Source: Clostridia bacterium
Lineage (GTDB): Bacteria; Bacillota_A; Clostridia; Oscillospirales; Acutalibacteraceae
NCBI GenBank assembly: GCA_017503305.1
Contig: JAFVTJ010000081.1
Location: 1 to 5,170, forward strand
Length of the DNA stretch: 5,170 nucleotides
Reading direction: 5' to 3'
Shown here: positions 1 to 5,170 of the stretch, in pieces
Layout of the letters: each line of letters opens with the position of its first letter
Numbering within the stretch: the first letter of the stretch is position 1
Made by a program: the position numbers and the translations under genes
Notes under the pieces: model-generated
The model's input: only the letters and a program-made list of their open reading frames with translations
Told to the model about the DNA's origin: nothing
The model's database searches: none

Positions 1-1
1 A

Positions 2-529
2 ATTGTTGCAGAATACCTTTTTACAAACTTTAAAAACATTCCCGAAGGTGAGCTTACAAAGCTCCGTGCGGCCCTTGTTTGTGAAAAGTCGCTTTGTGCT
101 TTTTCGCGCGAGTTAGAGCTTGGCAAATTTTTAAGGCTTGGTCGCGGCGAAGAAAAGGGCGGCGGAAGAGAGCGTGATTCCATTTTGGCTGATGCCTTTG
201 AGGCTGTGCTTGCTGCTATGTATCTTGATGGCGGTATGTCCGTTGCCAAAAATCACGTTTTGCGCTTTGTCAAAGAAGAGCTTAATAACAAGGATGATTA
301 TAGCTTTAAGGATTATAAAACTGCCTTGCAGGAAATTATTCAACGCAATCCCGAAGAATCGGTAACGTATATCCTTAAAAGTGAAAGCGGTCCCGACCAT
401 AATAAGGTTTTTGAGGTTGAAGTACACCTTAACTCCAACGTAATTGGTGTGGGAAAGGGCAAAAACAAGAAACAGGCCGAGCAAATGGCTGCAAAGCAAG
501 CCTTAGAACTTATGGGTGCTAAAATATGA
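2..529 (+). CDS. rnc: Ribonuclease III, C-terminal 175 residues (5' end outside window)
   Basis: RNase III cleaves double-stranded RNA in the cytoplasm, maturing rRNA precursors and processing some mRNAs. The frame is open from base 2 and begins inside the catalytic signature helix (visible as IVAEYLF), so the true start lies upstream. By alignment from memory with E. coli RNase III, about 50 residues are missing, which would give a full length near 225, normal for the family. The catalytic domain continues with PEGELTKLRAALV; its first Glu (codon 44-46) matches E. coli E65. Next comes LADAFEAVLAAMYLDGG, with the metal-binding Asp (191-193) and Glu (200-202) matching D114 and E117. From about base 308 a double-stranded RNA-binding domain follows: DYKTALQEIIQ, then GVGKGKNKKQAEQMAAKQAL, the basic loop and last helix typical of the fold. 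A TTG at 185 sits inside the catalytic domain and is not a start. The TGA overlaps the next gene by four bases. The identification is secure. Confidence 0.97.
   Translation: MVAEYLFTNFKNIPEGELTKLRAALVCEKSLCAFSRELELGKFLRLGRGEEKGGGRERDSILADAFEAVLAAMYLDGGMSVAKNHVLRFVKEELNNKDDYSFKDYKTALQEIIQRNPEESVTYILKSESGPDHNKVFEVEVHLNSNVIGVGKGKNKKQAEQMAAKQALELMGAKI
514..518 (+). promoter_or_regulatory. Weak ribosome binding site of the radical SAM gene, inside the rnc 3' end
   Basis: GGGTG lies 7 bases before the ATG at 526 and can pair partly with the anti-Shine-Dalgarno sequence. It is weaker than the sites before smc and ftsY. Together with the ATGA overlap (526-529), this suggests that translation of the radical SAM gene depends largely on ribosomes finishing rnc. 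The coupling is inference. Confidence 0.45.
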
Positions 530-1524
530 GTATTAAGCATTCTAATATTTCTATTTTTGTGCCGCATATCGGTTGCCCCAATAAGTGTAGCTTTTGTAAC
601 CAAAGGCATATTACAGGCACCTACAAGGCTCCCAATGCCGACGATGTTGAAAAGGCAGTAATTACTGCGGTAAAGTCTAAAAAGTATGATCCCGCCACAA
701 CTGAAATTGCTTTTTTCGGTGGTAGCTTTACGGCTATTAACCGCAATTATATGATTTCTCTTTTAGAGGCGGCATCATCCTTTGTTAGAATAGGCTTGGT
801 GAAGGGAATTAGAATTTCCACCCGTCCTGATGCGATTGATGAAGAAATTTTAACCCTTTTGCAGGAGTATAACGTAACGGCAATTGAGCTTGGCGCACAA
901 ACCTTTAATAACCACGTTTTAAAAATGAACAACCGTGGACATACTGCAAAGGATATTGAAACCGCCTCAAAAATGATTAAAAAATACGGTTTCGAATTAG
1001 GTCTTCAAATTATGACAGGCCTTTATGCAGATGATAACGAATCTTTAGAGCGCAGTGTTAATAAAATTATTGATATTAAGCCCGACACGGTGCGTATTTA
1101 CCCCACAATTGTGTTAAAGGATACCGATTTAGCGGCGCTTTATATTGATGGTGTTTACAAGCCCCAAACCTTAAGTGAAGCAGTTAAGGTTTGTTCAAAG
1201 TTATATTTAATGCTCACTAAAGAGGGGATAAACGTTATAAGATTGGGTCTTCACTCAATTGAAAAGGATGCTTACCTGGCAGGTCCTTGGCATCCCGCAT
1301 TTAGTGAATTGTGCCAATCACAAATTATGCTTTCAAAGGTTTTAACCCATTTGTTCACTGTGGGTGAATATATAATTTACGTTGGCAAAAGCGACGTTTC
1401 AAAAATGACAGGACAAAGAAAGTCTAACCTGAAATTTCTAAAATCCCGCGGATTTGACTGTAAGGTTAAGGTGGATGAAAGCTTGTCTGATTTAGAGTTT
1501 AGAATAGAAAGGAAGGTGTTATAA
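526..1524 (+). CDS. Stand-alone Elp3-like radical SAM protein, no acetyltransferase domain
   Basis: This 332-residue protein is a radical SAM enzyme: it should bind a [4Fe-4S] cluster and cleave S-adenosylmethionine to make a 5'-deoxyadenosyl radical. The cluster motif is CPNKCSFC, with C17, C21 and C24. FFGGSFT (G65, G66) is the SAM amino-group binding motif. ISTRPDAID (97-105), ELGAQTFNNHVLKMNNRGHT (121-140) and VRIYPTIVLKDTDLA (189-203) are the blocks shared by Elp3-type radical SAM proteins. A C-terminal part follows (about 205-332, including LAGPWHPAFSEL at 251-262). Full Elp3 is over 500 residues and ends in a GNAT acetyltransferase domain; that domain is absent, so the wobble-uridine chemistry of Elp3 should not be assumed. 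Proteins of this kind are commonly found between rnc and smc in Clostridia. The ATG overlaps the rnc stop, and the TAA (1522-1524) abuts smc. The radical SAM assignment is secure; the substrate is unknown, with RNA modification a plausible guess from the family and from the rnc neighbour. Confidence 0.93.
   Translation: MSIKHSNISIFVPHIGCPNKCSFCNQRHITGTYKAPNADDVEKAVITAVKSKKYDPATTEIAFFGGSFTAINRNYMISLLEAASSFVRIGLVKGIRISTRPDAIDEEILTLLQEYNVTAIELGAQTFNNHVLKMNNRGHTAKDIETASKMIKKYGFELGLQIMTGLYADDNESLERSVNKIIDIKPDTVRIYPTIVLKDTDLAALYIDGVYKPQTLSEAVKVCSKLYLMLTKEGINVIRLGLHSIEKDAYLAGPWHPAFSELCQSQIMLSKVLTHLFTVGEYIIYVGKSDVSKMTGQRKSNLKFLKSRGFDCKVKVDESLSDLEFRIERKVL
1511..1518 (+). promoter_or_regulatory. Strong Shine-Dalgarno site deciding the TTG start of smc
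   Basis: GGAAGGTG sits 6 bases before TTG 1525, inside the last codons of the radical SAM gene. It closely resembles the consensus AGGAGGTG. It supports TTG as the real start, since the protein then begins MLLSSIEIQGFKSFADKT, matching the usual Smc N-terminus with no missing or extra residues, and no ATG nearby does better. Confidence 0.85.
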
Positions 1525-4500
1525 TTGCTACTAAGTTCGATTGAAATTCAGGGCTTTAAATCCTTTGCGGACAAAACGGTTTTAAAGTTTGGCAAGGGTA
1601 TAACTGCAGTTGTGGGACCTAACGGAAGTGGTAAAAGTAATATTTCCGATGCGGTGCGTTGGGTTTTGGGTGAGCAATCAACCAAAAGTCTTCGCGGTCA
1701 GTCTATGGAAGACGTCATCTTTGGTGGTACTGAAACACGCCGTCCCCACGGTTTTTGCGAAGTTACCTTAAACATAAATAACACCGACCGTTCTTTAAAC
1801 TTTGATAACGATTTTGTATCAATTACCCGCCGTTATTACCGCTCACACGAGAGTGAGTATGCTATAAATAACGTTTCGGTTCGTCTTAAGGATATTCACG
1901 AATTATTTATGGATACAGGTCTTGGCCGTGACGGTTATTCTATGATTGGTCAAGGTAAGATCGATAATATTATCAGTTCTAAATCGGGCGAGCGCCGTGA
2001 TATTTTTGAAGAAGCGGCAGGTATTTCTAAGTACCGTTACCGCAAGCTAGAAGCCGAAAGAAAATTAACTGCGGCTGAAGATAATCTTTTAAGACTTCAC
2101 GATATTGTGGATGAATTGGAAGCACGTGTTGGCCCCTTGGCACAGCAAAGTGAAAAGGCACAAAAGTTTTTAGAGCTTGCTTCAAAAAAGAAGGAGCTTG
2201 AAATCGGCCTTTGGCTTCATACCTTAAACAATTCTAAGGAGCTTTTGCGCGCACAGGAAAGCAAAATTGCATTGGCACAGCTTTCTTACCGCGAAATTGA
2301 ACAAGCTTTAGAGGAATTTGACCGTAAAACCGAACAAAACACTTCGCTTTTTGCAAAGCTTACCTCGAACATTGAGGGTGAAAGACTTTTTATTTCTTCC
2401 TATAATGAAGAAATAGTTAAAGCCGAGGGTGTTATTACCGTTTTAAATAACGATATTGGACATAATACCGAATCAATTAACCGCTTGACTGAGGAGAAGA
2501 ATAATCTAACCCTTTCGGATTCTTCAACAATGGCAGAAATTGAAGAGTTGGACGCTCTTGCCACACAAAAGGAAGCCGAGAAGACAAGCGTGGAAGAAAA
2601 ATTGCGCGAAGCGGAACTTAAATTATCCGATTTGCTTACCGATTCGGATAACATTAGCCGCCAAATTGAAGGACAAATTAAAGAGCTTAATTGGTTATCC
2701 TCGCAAAGTGCAGATTTGCGCGTACAAATGGTTACCGCCGATACCTCAATTGAAGAGATTACCGCACGCCAAACCGCTTTAACCGAAATGATTTCGGCAA
2801 GAAATGGTGAGATTGAAGGCTTAAATAAGGAATTTGCAGATACCGATGCATTACTTCGTGGTATTGAAGAAAACGCAACTTCTATTACTAATTCGTTAAA
2901 GGGATATGAACTTCGTCTTGGCTCTAAGCGTGAAGCGGCCGAAAAATTGAAGGCAGAGCTCGACAGCTTAAATCTTGATATTGAAGCCAAGGTTAGACGT
3001 GTTCAAATTTTGCGCGACCTTGAAAACAATATGGAAGGCTTTGCGCATTCGGTTAAATTTGTTATTTCAAAGGCCGAAACAGGCTTGCTTCGCGGTATTT
3101 GCGGTCCTGTTTCAAAGCTTATCGGGGTTGAAAGTAAGTATAGCACCGCAATTGAAGCGGCACTTTCAAACGCTATTCAAAACATTATTACCGAAACCGA
3201 AAGCGATGCTAAGCAGGCTATCAATTTCCTTAAAAAGAACAAGGGTGGTCGTGCTACCTTTTTACCCGTTTCCACCATTAAGTCGCGCGAATTTAAAGAA
3301 CACGGCTTTGAAGGTATGGAAGGCTACATAGGCATAGCAAGTGACCTTATTTCTTGTGATAAGAAGTATAGCGAAATTGTAAAATATCTTTTGGGCGCGG
3401 TTATTGTTGCTGAAGATATTGACTATGCAACTGCTATTGCCAAAAATCAAGGTTATCGCGTAAAGGTTGTAACACTTGATGGTCAGGTTGTTAACCCCGG
3501 CGGTTCCTTAACAGGTGGTTCGGTTGCCAAAAATTCAGGTTTACTTAGCCGTTCTAATGATATTAAGGCTATTGAAGCCGATATTGAAAAGTTAAAGCTA
3601 AAGGCTAAAGAAACCGAGCAAAAATCTAACGATGCTAACGATGACGTTAATAAGGTTTTGGCGGATATTACTGCACTCAAGGCTGACCTTACAACCGCTA
3701 ATGAGGATAAAATCAGAGCGATTGCCGAAGTAAAGCGAATTGAGGATTTGCGAGAAAAAAGTCTTGCAGCACTTGATAGCTTTAAGGACGAGCAAATGCT
3801 TAATAATCAAAAGCTTGATGCACTTAAAACCGCTTCGGCTGCGTCAGCTAAGGAAATTGCCCAAATTGATGTTAAGAAAAACGGCATTCAAGCTCAAATT
3901 GATAGCATGACTGGTGGTAGGGATAACCTTAATATTACTCGTGAAACTATTGCTAATGATATTACCGCCTTAAAGCTTTCGGTAATAGAAATCGGCAAGG
4001 ATATTGAATCCCTTATTTCTAATAAGGAAAACTTAAATAAAACCATTCTTGAACGCTCGGCCAGAACAACCGCAATTGATAGTGAAATTGCCGCTTTACA
4101 GTTTAAAAATGAAAACCTAAAGAGCGAAATATTGGCAGTAAACGATGGTATTGAAGAGTTTAAAAATAAAATTGAAGAAGCCCAAAAGGCAATTGATGAT
4201 TTTATTGAAAAACGCAATCAAACCGAAAAAGCCGGCGTTGAACTCCGTAATAGTGAACGTGAAAATACAATGCAGCGTGAAAAAATAGGCGGTGAGCTTG
4301 CCCGTCTTACCGAGCGCAAAGAGGTTATGATGCGCGAATACGACGACGTTATTCGCCGCCTTTATGATGAATACGAGCTTACCCGCAGCGAAGCCGAAAA
4401 AATTGGCATTGAGATTGAAAATCCCGCTGTGGCTAAGAAGGATTTAACCGAAATTAAAAATAAAATCCGTTCACTCGGTAACGTTAACGTTGCTGCTATT

Positions 4501-5103
4501 GAGGAATACAAAGAGGTTAGCGAAAGATATAACTTCTTGTCTTCACAAATCGGTGACGTTGAAGCAACACGCGCTCAACTTCACAAGTTAATAAATCAAT
4601 TAACAAGCCAAATGCAAGAAATATTTGTTGAGGGCTTCCAAAAGATTAGCCAAAACTTCTCTAAAACATTTACAGAACTTTTTGGCGGCGGCAGCGCTTC
4701 TTTAAGTCTTTCCGACCCCGAAAATATTCTTGAAAGCGGTATTGATATTAACGTTAAATTGCCGGGTAAAAGCGTGCCCAGCCTTGATGGTCTTTCGGGT
4801 GGTGAAAAGGCGCTTATTGCTCTTTCAATTTACTTTGCAATTATGCGTGTTAACGCTCCGCCTTTCTGCTTCCTTGATGAAGTTGACACCGCACTTGACG
4901 ACATTAACGTTGAACGCTTTGCGGATTATATGCGATCAAGCGAATTTGCGACACAGTTTATTTGCGTAACTCACCGCCGCGGCACTATGGAAGCGGCCGA
5001 TATGCTTTACGGTGTCACAATGCAGGAAAGGGCATTACCAAGCTTTTGGAGCTTAACGTTTCCGAACTCGAAAAGAAATTACTTGAAAACTAAGGTGATT
5101 TAA
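1525..5103 (+). CDS. smc: Chromosome segregation/condensation ATPase Smc; last 24 codons frameshifted
   Basis: Smc dimerises and, with ScpA and ScpB, forms the bacterial condensin ring that loads near the origin and aligns the chromosome arms. Starting at TTG, the protein shows Walker A GPNGSGKS (31-38), the LRG arginine (R57), the Q-loop IGQGKIDNII (Q143) and the EEAAGISKYRYRK exit into the first coiled coil (about 170-510). The hinge (about 520-680) contains GICGPVSKLI and the glycine-rich GGSLTGGS (659-666). The returning coiled coil (about 680-1010) leads into FTELFGGGSASLSL, the signature LSGGEK (1090-1095), Walker B FCFLDE (D1118, E1119), the D-loop ALDD and the switch His H1150 in VTHRRGTMEAAD. 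All ATPase residues are present. After GVTMQE (E1168) the in-frame tail (ERALPS... to TAA 5101-5103) is unlike Smc. Re-reading one base gives KGITKLLELNVSELEKK and so on to TAA 5091-5093, for an intended length near 1189, close to B. subtilis Smc (about 1186). The scpA and scpB genes are not in this window. Confidence 0.97.
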   Translation: MLLSSIEIQGFKSFADKTVLKFGKGITAVVGPNGSGKSNISDAVRWVLGEQSTKSLRGQSMEDVIFGGTETRRPHGFCEVTLNINNTDRSLNFDNDFVSITRRYYRSHESEYAINNVSVRLKDIHELFMDTGLGRDGYSMIGQGKIDNIISSKSGERRDIFEEAAGISKYRYRKLEAERKLTAAEDNLLRLHDIVDELEARVGPLAQQSEKAQKFLELASKKKELEIGLWLHTLNNSKELLRAQESKIALAQLSYREIEQALEEFDRKTEQNTSLFAKLTSNIEGERLFISSYNEEIVKAEGVITVLNNDIGHNTESINRLTEEKNNLTLSDSSTMAEIEELDALATQKEAEKTSVEEKLREAELKLSDLLTDSDNISRQIEGQIKELNWLSSQSADLRVQMVTADTSIEEITARQTALTEMISARNGEIEGLNKEFADTDALLRGIEENATSITNSLKGYELRLGSKREAAEKLKAELDSLNLDIEAKVRRVQILRDLENNMEGFAHSVKFVISKAETGLLRGICGPVSKLIGVESKYSTAIEAALSNAIQNIITETESDAKQAINFLKKNKGGRATFLPVSTIKSREFKEHGFEGMEGYIGIASDLISCDKKYSEIVKYLLGAVIVAEDIDYATAIAKNQGYRVKVVTLDGQVVNPGGSLTGGSVAKNSGLLSRSNDIKAIEADIEKLKLKAKETEQKSNDANDDVNKVLADITALKADLTTANEDKIRAIAEVKRIEDLREKSLAALDSFKDEQMLNNQKLDALKTASAASAKEIAQIDVKKNGIQAQIDSMTGGRDNLNITRETIANDITALKLSVIEIGKDIESLISNKENLNKTILERSARTTAIDSEIAALQFKNENLKSEILAVNDGIEEFKNKIEEAQKAIDDFIEKRNQTEKAGVELRNSERENTMQREKIGGELARLTERKEVMMREYDDVIRRLYDEYELTRSEAEKIGIEIENPAVAKKDLTEIKNKIRSLGNVNVAAIEEYKEVSERYNFLSSQIGDVEATRAQLHKLINQLTSQMQEIFVEGFQKISQNFSKTFTELFGGGSASLSLSDPENILESGIDINVKLPGKSVPSLDGLSGGEKALIALSIYFAIMRVNAPPFCFLDEVDTALDDINVERFADYMRSSEFATQFICVTHRRGTMEAADMLYGVTMQERALPSFWSLTFPNSKRNYLKTKVI
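5026..5093 (+). other. smc: Frameshift site and out-of-frame true 3' end of smc
   Basis: The sequence GGAAAGGGC at 5025-5033 reads gaa-agg-gca in the smc frame. With one extra A (gaa-aag-ggc), or equivalently by re-reading base 5028, the next 21 codons (5028-5090) encode KGITKLLELNVSELEKK plus four more residues. They end at TAA 5091-5093, just before the ftsY ribosome binding site. This fits the family pattern in which GVTMQE is followed by a Gly-hydrophobic-x-Lys-hydrophobic strand and a short acidic/basic tail. The cause, error or mutation, cannot be told from one sequence. The lost tail follows all the ATPase motifs, so even a real shift might leave a partly active protein. Confidence 0.85.
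5092..5097 (+). promoter_or_regulatory. Ribosome binding site of ftsY
   Basis: AAGGTG lies 5 bases before the ATG at 5103 and overlaps the restored smc stop (TAA 5091-5093). This compact stop/Shine-Dalgarno/start arrangement is what one expects for tightly packed cotranscribed genes. Confidence 0.8.
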
Positions 5104-5170
5104 TGGGCTTTTTTGATAAAATCAGGCAAGGTCTTCAAAAAACCAGGGCGTCACTTTCAAATGGTGTAAA
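5103..5170 (+). CDS. ftsY: Signal recognition particle receptor FtsY, first 22 codons (3' end outside window)
   Basis: FtsY is the SRP receptor GTPase that docks ribosome-SRP complexes at the cytoplasmic membrane so that membrane proteins are inserted by SecYEG. Only the N-terminus is visible: MGFFDKIRQGLQKTRASLSN, then GV and a partial codon. This is the characteristic start of Firmicutes FtsY proteins (MGFFDK..., then a basic helix with xGLxKTRxSL), the beginning of the N domain without a long acidic A region. The GTPase domain lies beyond the window. ATG 5103 is preceded by AAGGTG. The first A of the start codon is also the last base of the frameshifted smc stop at 5101-5103; with the corrected smc end the two genes are separated by 9 bases. 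The usual smc-ftsY order supports the call, despite the short fragment. Confidence 0.9.
   Translation, partial: MGFFDKIRQGLQKTRASLSNGV

Noticed and set aside
131..499. Antisense open frame of 122 codons opposite rnc
   Set aside because: It overlaps conserved RNase III catalytic and RNA-binding sequence on the other strand and shows no family motif of its own.
185..529. A separate 114-residue protein starting at TTG 185
   Set aside because: The frame is open and conserved upstream to base 2, and TTG 185 falls in the middle of the catalytic LADAFEA helix, so it is only an internal Leu codon of rnc.
2400..2990. Long antisense open frame of 196 codons opposite the smc coiled coil
   Set aside because: The + strand here is clear Smc coiled coil. 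The antisense product is a Ser/Phe-rich low-complexity translation, as expected opposite Glu/Lys-rich codons, with no recognisable domain. The same applies to the antisense frame at 3894-4217.
3478..3525. Glycine-rich GG repeats in the Smc hinge as a possible inserted element
   Set aside because: The DGQVVNPGGSLTGGS pattern is the normal conserved hinge sequence of bacterial Smc, not an insertion.
5020..5034. Programmed -1 ribosomal frameshifting in smc
   Set aside because: The codons at the site (gaa-agg to gga-aag) do not form a slippery heptamer in which both tRNAs could re-pair, I see no clear hairpin just downstream, and Smc is not known to use recoding. A missing base explains it more simply.
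1525..5103. Possible RecN, RecF or other SMC-like repair ATPase in place of Smc
   Set aside because: The length near 1190, the hinge with GGSLTGGS, the EEAAGISKYR segment and the position before ftsY fit canonical Smc. RecN and RecF are far shorter and lack this hinge.

Overview
The window is a dense, single-direction stretch of housekeeping genes on the + strand: the 3' part of rnc (ribonuclease III), a complete stand-alone radical SAM gene of the Elp3-like type, a complete smc (chromosome condensation ATPase), and the first codons of ftsY (signal recognition particle receptor). The gene order rnc / radical SAM / smc / ftsY, the moderately AT-rich composition, the TTG start of smc behind a strong Shine-Dalgarno site, and the form of the Smc signature region (LSGGEKALIALSIYFAIM) all point to a bacterium of the Firmicutes, most likely the class Clostridia. 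The order within Clostridia cannot be fixed from this sequence.

Layout: bases 2-529 encode the last 175 residues of RNase III. About 50 N-terminal residues, including the start of the catalytic signature, lie before the window. Its TGA overlaps the ATG of the radical SAM gene (526-1524) in an ATGA junction. That gene's TAA directly abuts the TTG start of smc at 1525. The smc reading frame stays open to 5103, but its last 24 codons do not look like Smc. Re-reading one base near 5028 restores a normal Smc ending and a TAA at 5091-5093. The ftsY ATG is at 5103, preceded by AAGGTG, and runs off the window at 5170. There is no intergenic space longer than about 10 bases, and I see no terminator, no RNA gene, no repeat array and no mobile element.

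The genes appear to form one transcription and translation unit. RNase III processes rRNA and other double-stranded RNA, Smc organises and segregates the chromosome, and FtsY targets ribosomes to the membrane. The radical SAM protein has no function I can assign with confidence; its closest family resemblance is to the radical SAM half of Elp3, a tRNA wobble-uridine modification enzyme, but it lacks the acetyltransferase half.

I found no undescribed system here. The one real anomaly is the single-base frameshift at the 3' end of smc, which is most simply a sequencing or assembly error or a recent mutation.
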